DNA of 64,000 bases from Arthrobacter sp. AFG20 (GTDB taxonomy: Bacteria; Actinomycetota; Actinomycetes; Actinomycetales; Micrococcaceae), in the NCBI RefSeq assembly GCF_002892795.1, contig NZ_PJMC01000013.1, forward strand, positions 91,141 to 155,140. Reading direction: 5' to 3'. Position 1 is the stretch's first letter, and each line of letters opens with the position of its first letter. Below, one piece after another: positions 37,011 through 44,010 of the stretch. Both the position numbers and the translations under genes were made by a program. Below the pieces are notes generated by a model, which made no database searches, was not told where the DNA came from, and worked only from the letters and a program-made list of their open reading frames with translations.

Positions 37011-38300
37011 CTAGTGCGCCAGGTCCTTGCCCTTCGTCTCGGGGATGGTGAAGATGAACGCGACACTGATGGCAAGCAGCACCACCGCGTAGACGTTGAA
37101 CAGGTCCGGCATGTGGATGGTGGTGCCCAGCCACTGCTGCAGGTAGGGCGCCGTGCCGCCGAACACCGCCACGCAGATGGAGTACGGCACGCCCACGCCC
37201 ACGGTGCGGATGCTCGTGGGGAACAGCTCGGCGTACACAGCCGGAACGATTGCTGCGCTCGCGGCGATGAAGATGAGCATCACGGACATGCCCACGGCCA
37301 GCTGCCAGGCGGAATCCTTCAGCAGCCACGTCATCGGGAAGTGCATCACTGCCGAGCCGATTGCGCCGGCCCACAGCACCTTCTTGCGGCCGATCCGGTC
37401 CGACAGCTTGCCCCAGACCGGAAGCGCGGCTATGAACACGATGTTGCCGATGACGCCGGCCCAGAGTGCCTCGCCGCGGTCGATCTTCAGTGCGGTGGTG
37501 GCATAGCTGGGTGCCACCACGCCCCAGATGTAGTAGATCACCGTCAGGCCCACGGTCAGGCCGATCACCTGCAGGGCCTGCTTGCGGTACCGGACAATCT
37601 GCGGCCAGAGCGGGGCGCGCTTCTCCGTGGCGGCCTCGCCCTCGAACACATCCGTCTCGTGCAGCCGGGACCGCATGATCAGTGCGTACAGGCCCATCGC
37701 GGCCCCGATCAGGAACGGGATGCGCCAGCCCCAGGCGTTCATGACCTCAGTGGTCAGTGCCATGTTCAGGACGGCGCCAAGCAGCGTGCCGAACAGGATC
37801 CCGACCGTGCCGGAGGTGTAGATCAGTGTGGCCCAGAAACCGCGGTGTTCCCGGGGTGCCATTTCGGAGAGATAGGTCTGCGACGAGGGCAGCTCGCCGC
37901 CGTGGGCCAGGCCCTGGACAAGCCGGGCCACCAGCAGCATCAGCGACGCGAAGGCCCCGACGCTGGCGAACGTGGGGGCGACGCCGATCATGAGGCTGCC
38001 TAGCGAGGCCAGGCCGACGGCGAGCGTCATGGACGCCTTGCGGCCCACCCGGTCACCGATCCAGCCGAACAGGAAACCTCCGAACGGACGGGCAACGAAG
38101 CCGACGGCGAAGATCGCCAGCGTGGACAGCACGGCTGAAGCGGGATCGGACTTGCTGAACAGCTGGCTGGCGATGAAGGGGGTGAAAGTGGCGTAGATGG
38201 CCCAGTCGTACCACTCGACGGCGTTTCCGATGCCGGTGCCGATGATGGTCTTGCGGGTCGTGATCCGGCCCTCGCGCTGGGCGTTGATGATGGCGGTCAT
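37011..38300 (-). CDS. MHS-family MFS transporter
   Basis: A 429-residue metabolite:H+ symporter. The start GTGIGNAVEWYDWAIYATFT and FVARPFGGFLFGWIGDRVGR are typical of the MHS family (citrate, ketoglutarate, proline/betaine, shikimate). It follows the M20 amidohydrolase by 24 bases on the same strand, so the two probably form an operon: import of an N-acyl or amide compound and its hydrolysis. The divergent Lrp-type regulator is the likely controller. Confidence 0.9.
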   Translation of the reverse strand: MTAIINAQREGRITTRKTIIGTGIGNAVEWYDWAIYATFTPFIASQLFSKSDPASAVLSTLAIFAVGFVARPFGGFLFGWIGDRVGRKASMTLAVGLASLGSLMIGVAPTFASVGAFASLMLLVARLVQGLAHGGELPSSQTYLSEMAPREHRGFWATLIYTSGTVGILFGTLLGAVLNMALTTEVMNAWGWRIPFLIGAAMGLYALIMRSRLHETDVFEGEAATEKRAPLWPQIVRYRKQALQVIGLTVGLTVIYYIWGVVAPSYATTALKIDRGEALWAGVIGNIVFIAALPVWGKLSDRIGRKKVLWAGAIGSAVMHFPMTWLLKDSAWQLAVGMSVMLIFIAASAAIVPAVYAELFPTSIRTVGVGVPYSICVAVFGGTAPYLQQWLGTTIHMPDLFNVYAVVLLAISVAFIFTIPETKGKDLAH

Positions 38301-38324
38301 GGTTGTCTCCCTGAAATGGGCGGG

Positions 38325-39581
38325 CTAGAAAGCCGGAACGGAGGCGGGGACCCGGGCGCCGGCGGCGGCCAGAGCATCCAGGCGGTTGATGGCGAGTTCC
38401 GCGTAGAGCGCGGCCCCGTCAGCCAGCACGCCGTCGTCGAACGTTGCGTACGGCGAGTGGTTGAACGGGGAGGTGGCGTGGTCCGCGTCCTGGGGGACGG
38501 CGCTCAGTCCAACAAACGTGCCGGGCACCTCGGCCAGGACCCGGGAGAAGTCCTCGGAGCCGCTGAGCGGCGTGGCCCACCGCGAGAGCCGCGAGTCGCC
38601 GAACAGTTCAGTGATGGCCTTTTCCGCCGTGTGCGTCTCGTCCTGGTCGGTGATGGTGAGGGGGTATTCCTGCTGGTAGTCCACGTCGACGTCGAGGCCG
38701 TGGGCCGCTGCGATGCCCTTGAGCAGCCGCGGGACGGCGTCCATCATCCGCTGCCGGTTCTCCTCGGAGAACGTGCGGATGGTGGCCTCGATGCGGGCCG
38801 TTTCCGGGATGACATTGCGCTTGGTGCCTGCGTGGAGCACCCCGACGGAGAGGACCACCGGATCGAACATGTTGAACTGGCGTGTGACCATCACCTGCAG
38901 GGCGGTGACCATCTCGGCTGCGGCCGTCACGGGATCCTTGGCCGAATGCGGGGCGGAGCCGTGGCCGCCGGCGCCGAGCACGGTGACCACCAGGCCGTCG
39001 GAGGCGCTGAGCATCACGCCGGGCTTGGTGCAGAACGTTCCGTGCGGCTCCAGGGAGGAGAACACGTGCATCCCATAGGCGGCGTCGACGCGCCGGCCGG
39101 GGGCGTCCAGGACGCCTTCGCGGATCATGTAGCTGGCGCCGTCGCAGCCTTCCTCGCCGGGCTGGAACATCAGGACGACGTCGCCCGCCAGCCGGTGCCG
39201 CCGCTCGGCGAGCAGGGTGGCCGCGCCGGTGAGCATGGAGGTGTGCAGGTCATGGCCGCACGCGTGCATCGCACCGTCGATGGTGGAGGTGTAGTCGACG
39301 CCGGTCTTCTCCTGCACGGGAAGCCCGTCCATGTCCGCCCGGAGCAGCACGGCGGGTGCGGAGCCTGTGGTGCCACTGGGGTGGCTGCCGCCGCGCAGAA
39401 CTGCGGTGACCGACGTCGTCTCTTTGCCCAGGGTGATTTCATACGGCAGGCCCTCAAGCGCCTTCAGTACCTTTTCCTGGGTCCGGGGCAGCTGCAGTCC
39501 GATTTCGGGTTCCCGGTGCAGGCTGTGGCGGAAACGGGCAAGGTCTTCCTGCATCTGGCGGGCGTCTGCGGCAATCGGCAC
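38325..39581 (-). CDS. M20-family amidohydrolase (hippurate hydrolase-like)
   Basis: A 418-residue metallo-amidohydrolase of the M20D group. Metal-binding segments are visible: LLRADMDGLPVQE, GAMHACGHDLHTSML, MFQPGEEGCDGASYMI and the C-terminal LSGSEDFSRVLAEVPG. The dimerisation domain (GAGGHGSAPHSAKDPV) is in place. Enzymes of this group remove acyl groups from amino acids (hippurate, N-acetyl and indole-acetyl conjugates); the substrate cannot be set from sequence. It starts at 39581, about 100 bases from the divergent Lrp-type regulator gene. Confidence 0.9.
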   Translation of the reverse strand: MPIAADARQMQEDLARFRHSLHREPEIGLQLPRTQEKVLKALEGLPYEITLGKETTSVTAVLRGGSHPSGTTGSAPAVLLRADMDGLPVQEKTGVDYTSTIDGAMHACGHDLHTSMLTGAATLLAERRHRLAGDVVLMFQPGEEGCDGASYMIREGVLDAPGRRVDAAYGMHVFSSLEPHGTFCTKPGVMLSASDGLVVTVLGAGGHGSAPHSAKDPVTAAAEMVTALQVMVTRQFNMFDPVVLSVGVLHAGTKRNVIPETARIEATIRTFSEENRQRMMDAVPRLLKGIAAAHGLDVDVDYQQEYPLTITDQDETHTAEKAITELFGDSRLSRWATPLSGSEDFSRVLAEVPGTFVGLSAVPQDADHATSPFNHSPYATFDDGVLADGAALYAELAINRLDALAAAGARVPASVPAF

Positions 39582-39681
39582 GTGTTCTCCTCGTTGGTGG
39601 TCCGGTGCTGTGGGTCTATTCTGGAGTGGCCTGGTTCACATCCGGCCGAAGTGCTGGAAAAATGCAAAACCCCGGGGCAAT

Positions 39682-40752
39682 ATGCAGGATTCGTGCAGGA
39701 GGGGGGAGGGAGGACCGCTGGACGTCACGGAGGAAGACCTCGCGCTGATCAACGCCCTACAGATCGCACCGCGGCTGAGCTGGGCCGACGCCGCGGAGGT
39801 CCTGGGCGTCCACGCCACCACCCTGGCCGCGCGGTGGGAGCGGCTGACCGCCGCCGGGGCCGCCTGGGTCACGGCGCATCCGATGGGGGACCCGCAGAAG
39901 ATGTGCCTCGCGTTCGTTGATGTCGAGTGCGAACTGCACCGCCGGGCGGAGGTCACCCAGGCACTGGCGGCCGTACCGGAGATCGTCACCGTGGAGGAGG
40001 CAGCGAGCAACCGGGACCTGATGCTGACGGTCATCACCGGCTCCCTGCAGCACTTCACCGCTGTGGCGTCGAAGCTGCACGCCATCGAGGGGCTGGTTAA
40101 ATACCAGACCTCGCTGGCCACACGGCTGCACACTGGTGCCTACGCCTGGCGCATCAACGTCCTCAACCGCAGCCAGCTCCAGGCGCTCCGGGCACTCGCC
40201 GGTCCCGAGGCCGCAGCGTCGGCACCCTCGGCGGCGGTGGGGGAGCCGCTGCCCGCTAGCCATCTGGCGATCCTGCCGTTCCTGTCGACGGACGGCCGGG
40301 CGACGGCGGCGGAAATCGCCAGGGCTCTGGACCGGCATCCGGCCACAGTTCAGCGCCAGCTGAACAGGGTGCTTGCCAGCGGTGCCCTCTCCTTCCGTTG
40401 CGAGATCGCGCAGAGGTATTCCGGCTTCCCGGTCACCTGCCACTGGTTCGCCAACGTCCCGCCGGGCCAGCATGAGGCGGCGGCGGAGGAGCTCCGCGGC
40501 TTCCGGAACGTGCGGCTGAGCGCCTCCACCACCGGGCGCACCAACTTTGTCATCATCATGTGGCTGCAGTCGCTCGCTGATGTCATGACCGCAGAGCTGG
40601 CCCTTCAGCAGCGCATCCCGGGCATAGAGCTGGTGGAGAGCGTGGTCATGCTGAGGACGGTCAAGCGCGTGGGCTGGATGCTCAACCCCGATTCGACGGC
40701 CAGCGGTGACGTTGTTGCCGTGACCACCGGCGCCCCCGAGCTGGTGGGCTGA
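39682..40752 (+). CDS. Lrp/AsnC-family regulator with two HTH-AsnC units
   Basis: A 356-residue tandem Lrp/AsnC protein. The first winged helix is near residues 18-65 (LALINALQIAPRLSWADAAE), followed by an AsnC ligand domain. A second HTH appears near 190-240 (LAILPFLSTDGRATAAEIAR), followed by a second domain. This double form is common in actinobacteria. The ATG at 39682 lacks an RBS; a CTG at 39718 has GGGAGGGAGGA at good distance and may be the true start. Divergent from the M20/MHS operon and two bases upstream of an MFS gene, so it probably regulates both. Confidence 0.83.
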   Translation: MQDSCRRGEGGPLDVTEEDLALINALQIAPRLSWADAAEVLGVHATTLAARWERLTAAGAAWVTAHPMGDPQKMCLAFVDVECELHRRAEVTQALAAVPEIVTVEEAASNRDLMLTVITGSLQHFTAVASKLHAIEGLVKYQTSLATRLHTGAYAWRINVLNRSQLQALRALAGPEAAASAPSAAVGEPLPASHLAILPFLSTDGRATAAEIARALDRHPATVQRQLNRVLASGALSFRCEIAQRYSGFPVTCHWFANVPPGQHEAAAEELRGFRNVRLSASTTGRTNFVIIMWLQSLADVMTAELALQQRIPGIELVESVVMLRTVKRVGWMLNPDSTASGDVVAVTTGAPELVG

Positions 40753-40754
40753 CC

Positions 40755-42152
40755 GTGCGCGAATCAGCCGTGTCCGCCTCTCCCGGTGCCGGAATCCTCC
40801 AGCGGCCCTACCTGCTGGTGACCGTGGGTGCCTGCGCCCTGGTGTTTCTCGCCGCGTTCGAGTCCCTCGCCGTCACGACCGTCATGCCCGTGGTGAGCCG
40901 GGAGCTTGGCGGGGCCGGCCTGTACGCGCTCGCCTTCGCGGGCCCGCTGGCCACCGGTGTGATCGGCATGGTGGGCGCCGGGAACTGGTCCGACCGGCAC
41001 GGGCCGGTCGGTCCGCTGCTCGCCTCCGTGGCGGTCTTCGCGCTGGGCCTGCTGGTGGCGGGGACGGCCGGCACGATGTGGGTGGTGGTGGCCGGCCGGC
41101 TGGTCCAGGGGCTGGGCGGCGGCGCCATGACGGTGGCCCTGTACGTGGTGGTGGCCAGGGTCTATCCGCCCGTCCTGCACCCCAAGATCTTCGCCGCCTT
41201 CTCCTCCGCGTGGGTCATCCCGTCCCTCGTGGGGCCGTTCGCCGCCGGGCTGGTGGCCCAGCTGGCGAGCTGGCACTGGGTGTTCCTCGGCGTCGTCGTG
41301 CTGGTACTCCCCGCCCTCGCGATGCTCCTTCCCGCGCTGCGCGGCGTCCGGTCCGGCAACGCGAACGGGAACGGCAACGCGAACGGGAACGGTTCAGATC
41401 CGGCGGGCGTGCAGGTGCCCTGGGCGCTGCGACGGCTGGCCTGGGCGGCCCTGGCCGCGCTGGCGGTACTCGGCCTCAACCTTTCCTCCGGGCTTCCGGT
41501 GGCCGGACCGCTCCTGGCGGGAGCCGCCGTCGTGATTGCACTGCTGGCCGTCAGGCCGCTGGTGCCGCGCGGAACGCTCACAGCCCGGCGGGGCCTGCCC
41601 AGCGTGATCCTGATCCGCGGACTGGTTGCGGCCGGATTCTTCGGTGCCGAGGTGTACCTGCCGTACCTGCTCGTGGAGCGCTACGCTTTCTCTCCAACGT
41701 TCGCCGGCCTTACTCTGACCGGAGGAGCCCTCGCCTGGGCCGCGGCGTCGGGCGTCCAGAGCCGTCTGGGCGGGCGGCTGGGCAGCCCGGCCGCCGTGCG
41801 GATCGGCTCGGTGATGGTGCTGCTGGCGATTGCCCTGGCGCTGGTGACGACGGCGCTTGGCTGGCCGGCCGCCGTCGCGATTGCCGGCTGGGTCCTTGCC
41901 GGCGGCGGCATGGGGCTCGCGTATCCAAGGCTGAGCGTGATGACGCTGGCACTGTCCACACCGGACACGGAAGGCTTCAACAGCTCCGCGATGTCCATTT
42001 CCGATTCCCTGGGTGGTGCCCTCGCCCTCGCCGCCACGGGAATCGTGTTCACGGCGTTTACGACGACGGCGGGCTCCTTCGCCGGCGTCTTCGTGCTGAC
42101 CGCGGTGATCGCCGCCGCCGCGGTCGCCATGGCGCCCCGCGTCGCCCACTGA
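40755..42152 (+). CDS. MFS drug/metabolite transporter with a GN-repeat cytoplasmic loop
   Basis: A 465-residue major facilitator (MDR-like; LAAFESLAVTTVMPVVSREL at the start). It starts at GTG 40755, two bases after the Lrp-type gene stop, so it is co-transcribed. The central loop between the two six-helix halves contains GNANGNGNANGNG, encoded by two exact copies of an 18-base unit (41355-41390), a slippage-prone site. An inverted repeat follows the stop. Function may be efflux of the compound handled by the neighbouring amidohydrolase module, but this is inference. Confidence 0.85.
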   Translation: MRESAVSASPGAGILQRPYLLVTVGACALVFLAAFESLAVTTVMPVVSRELGGAGLYALAFAGPLATGVIGMVGAGNWSDRHGPVGPLLASVAVFALGLLVAGTAGTMWVVVAGRLVQGLGGGAMTVALYVVVARVYPPVLHPKIFAAFSSAWVIPSLVGPFAAGLVAQLASWHWVFLGVVVLVLPALAMLLPALRGVRSGNANGNGNANGNGSDPAGVQVPWALRRLAWAALAALAVLGLNLSSGLPVAGPLLAGAAVVIALLAVRPLVPRGTLTARRGLPSVILIRGLVAAGFFGAEVYLPYLLVERYAFSPTFAGLTLTGGALAWAAASGVQSRLGGRLGSPAAVRIGSVMVLLAIALALVTTALGWPAAVAIAGWVLAGGGMGLAYPRLSVMTLALSTPDTEGFNSSAMSISDSLGGALALAATGIVFTAFTTTAGSFAGVFVLTAVIAAAAVAMAPRVAH

Positions 42153-42166
42153 CGCCCCCCAGCCGT

Positions 42167-42227
42167 AGTTTTCGTCCAGATATCGCGACTTAAACCGCCC
42201 CGAAGTCGCGATACGTGGACAAAAACT
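42167..42227. repeat. palindromic intergenic repeat, copy 1
   Basis: A 25-base arm beginning AGTTTTCGTCCAGATATCGC (42167-42191) pairs with 42203-42227, with three mismatches and an 11-base loop. It ends 13 bases before the DHFR-family gene stop, between convergent genes. A related palindrome lies at 42882-42944 on the other side of that gene. Confidence 0.7.
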
Positions 42228-42240
42228 CCGATTGGGTCCG

Positions 42241-42837
42241 TCAGATGCGGGGGAGGACCTTGTAGTACAGGTGGGTCACGGCGTCGCCCTGGATCGCCGC
42301 GGTCTGCTCCAGCTTTACCGGGGCCGCCGCGAGATTGTCGAAGAACCGGATGCCGTGGCCGAGGATCCACGGCGCGAGGTTCACCCGGATCTCCTCCACC
42401 AGTCCGGCGTCGATCGCCTGCCGGATGATGTCCGGCCCGGCCAGGGACACGTCCTTGTCCCCGGCCAGCGCGGTGGCGGCCCTCACCGCATCCGCGAACC
42501 CGGTGGTGACGAAGGTGTAGGGGATGCCGTCGCGGGGCCAGCCGTCCGGGACGGAATGGCTGAGTACGACGATGGGGCAGTCGATAGGATGCTGGCCGCC
42601 CCAACCGTCCGTCAGGTCGAAGATCCGGCGGCCCACCAGCATGGCGCCGGCTGTGGACATGGTGCGCCGCAGGTGCATGGCGCTGGCTTCACTCACGTGC
42701 CAGGTCATGTCCGGCCGGGCCGTGTGGACCTCCACCGGGCCGTTGCTGTACCAGTCGAAGAGTCCGTTGACGGAGTCGTCGGGGAGGGCGATGAAGCCGT
42801 CCAGGGACATTGTCATCTCGGCAACCAACCTGGCCAT
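42241..42837 (-). CDS. dihydrofolate reductase-family protein (RibD C-terminal-like)
   Basis: A 198-residue stand-alone RibD_C/DHFR-like domain. It begins ARLVAEMTMSLDGFIALPDD and has GAMLVGRRIFDLTDGWGG, PIVVLSHSVPDGWP and a KDVSLAGPDIIRQAIDAGLV NADPH-binding stretch. Many actinobacteria carry several such proteins; they are NADPH-dependent reductases of unknown substrate rather than housekeeping FolA. The gene is bracketed by two members of a palindromic repeat family and may move or be bounded as a unit. Confidence 0.88.
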   Translation of the reverse strand: MARLVAEMTMSLDGFIALPDDSVNGLFDWYSNGPVEVHTARPDMTWHVSEASAMHLRRTMSTAGAMLVGRRIFDLTDGWGGQHPIDCPIVVLSHSVPDGWPRDGIPYTFVTTGFADAVRAATALAGDKDVSLAGPDIIRQAIDAGLVEEIRVNLAPWILGHGIRFFDNLAAAPVKLEQTAAIQGDAVTHLYYKVLPRI

Positions 42838-42881
42838 CCGTGCGCTCCTCTCGATAGGCGTCCCTGCTGATCCTGCCGGGT

Positions 42882-42944
42882 GAGTTTTTGGACAGATATC
42901 GCGGGCTAAAGGGCGTTTAGAGGACGATATCTGGACAAAAACTC
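42882..42944. repeat. palindromic intergenic repeat, copy 2
   Basis: GAGTTTTTGGACAGATATCG (42882-42901) pairs with 42925-42944 with two mismatches. It shares the outer AGTTTTTGTCCAGATATCGC-like sequence with copy 1 at 42167-42227 but has a different, longer loop. It lies between the methyltransferase stop and the DHFR-family gene start. Confidence 0.7.
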
Positions 42945-42968
42945 CAGCCGGGGAAGAACTGCGGCGGG

Positions 42969-43652
42969 TCAGGTGCCTTGCTGCAGGCGGGTGGCGCGCA
43001 GGACGGCATCGGCGAGCGTGGCCGACTGCCCGTCAGGACCCGTGGCCTCCCGTTCCCGGCTGGCTGCAACATCCACTCGCCAACCGGGCGGGGCGATGCC
43101 GAGCTCGGCCGCGGCATGCTCCGCCGTGAAGAACATCTCCGCAGCCGCATGGCCGTCGCCCCCGTGCGAGTGGCTGTCCTCATTCGAAGCGCTCCGCCAG
43201 GGCGGCAGGCCGTCGGGATGGTGGCCGACGATCAGCAGTGTCCCGCCCGGCCGCACCGCATCCGCGGCCACCCGGTGCGGCCGCTGCCACGGGGCCTCGG
43301 TGGAGTGCAGGAACTGGGCCGACACGAAGTCGAACTGCTCCTCGGGCGCCCACGCGTCAAGGTCGCGCTGCAGCCACGTGATGCGGCTCCCGGCCGCCGA
43401 ATCCGCGGCGTGCTGCTCGGCCCGTTCAAGGGCGACGGCGGAAACGTCCACCGCTGTCACCGTCCAGCCCTGCTCGGCGAGCCACAGGGCGTCGGCACCC
43501 TCTCCGCACCCCAGGTCCAGGGCAGTGCCGGGCTCCAGCCCGGTTGCCTCTGCCACCAGCTGCGGGTTGGGCCGGCCGCTCCACACGCGAGTCCTACTCC
43601 GGTACAAATCGTCCCAATGGCGCGCGGCGCCGTCGTGCCCTTCGTGGTCCAT
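42969..43652 (-). CDS. class I SAM-dependent methyltransferase
   Basis: A 227-residue Rossmann methyltransferase. The start HWDDLYRSRTRVWSGRPNPQ resembles the TehB/thiopurine-methyltransferase-like group; motif I is ALDLGCGEGADALWLAEQGW; then VTAVDVSAVALERAEQHA and VRPGGTLLIVGHHP. A His/Asp-rich insert (NEDSHSHGGDGHAA) is unusual and might bind metal. ATG 43652 was preferred to one 11 codons upstream as homology begins there. Target unknown. Confidence 0.87.
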   Translation of the reverse strand: MDHEGHDGAARHWDDLYRSRTRVWSGRPNPQLVAEATGLEPGTALDLGCGEGADALWLAEQGWTVTAVDVSAVALERAEQHAADSAAGSRITWLQRDLDAWAPEEQFDFVSAQFLHSTEAPWQRPHRVAADAVRPGGTLLIVGHHPDGLPPWRSASNEDSHSHGGDGHAAAEMFFTAEHAAAELGIAPPGWRVDVAASREREATGPDGQSATLADAVLRATRLQQGT

Positions 43653-43695
43653 GGGGATTACCCTGCCACAGAATCGGGGGTCCAACTAGGGCGCG

Positions 43696-44010
43696 TCAGG
43701 GGAGCCGGACGATGACGTTTTGCGAGTCGTCGGCGAACACCGGGTAGCTGCGCAGGGGGCCGGCGCCGGTGGTGGAGCAGCCTGTTTCCAGTTCAAACGC
43801 GTGCTGGTGCAGCGGGCACATCACCACGGCCCGGTCGATGGTGCCGTCGGCGATGGGGCCGCCCTTGTGCGGGCAGACGGCGGACACCGCGCGGAAGGAA
43901 CCGTCCCGGAGGCGGAACACCGCGATCTGTTCGCCGGCCACGCCGTACGCGCGCCCCTCGCCCACCGGAATCTCGTCCACGGGGCCAAGGACGTGCAGAC
44001 CCGCGCTCAT
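43696..44010 (-). CDS. nirD: nitrite reductase (NADH) small subunit
   Basis: A 104-residue Rieske-type subunit of assimilatory NADH-nitrite reductase. The Rieske-like loops are complete (CPHKGGP and CPLHQHAF), so it should bind a [2Fe-2S] cluster. Its ATG overlaps the nirB stop by four bases. Confidence 0.95.
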   Translation of the reverse strand: MSAGLHVLGPVDEIPVGEGRAYGVAGEQIAVFRLRDGSFRAVSAVCPHKGGPIADGTIDRAVVMCPLHQHAFELETGCSTTGAGPLRSYPVFADDSQNVIVRLP

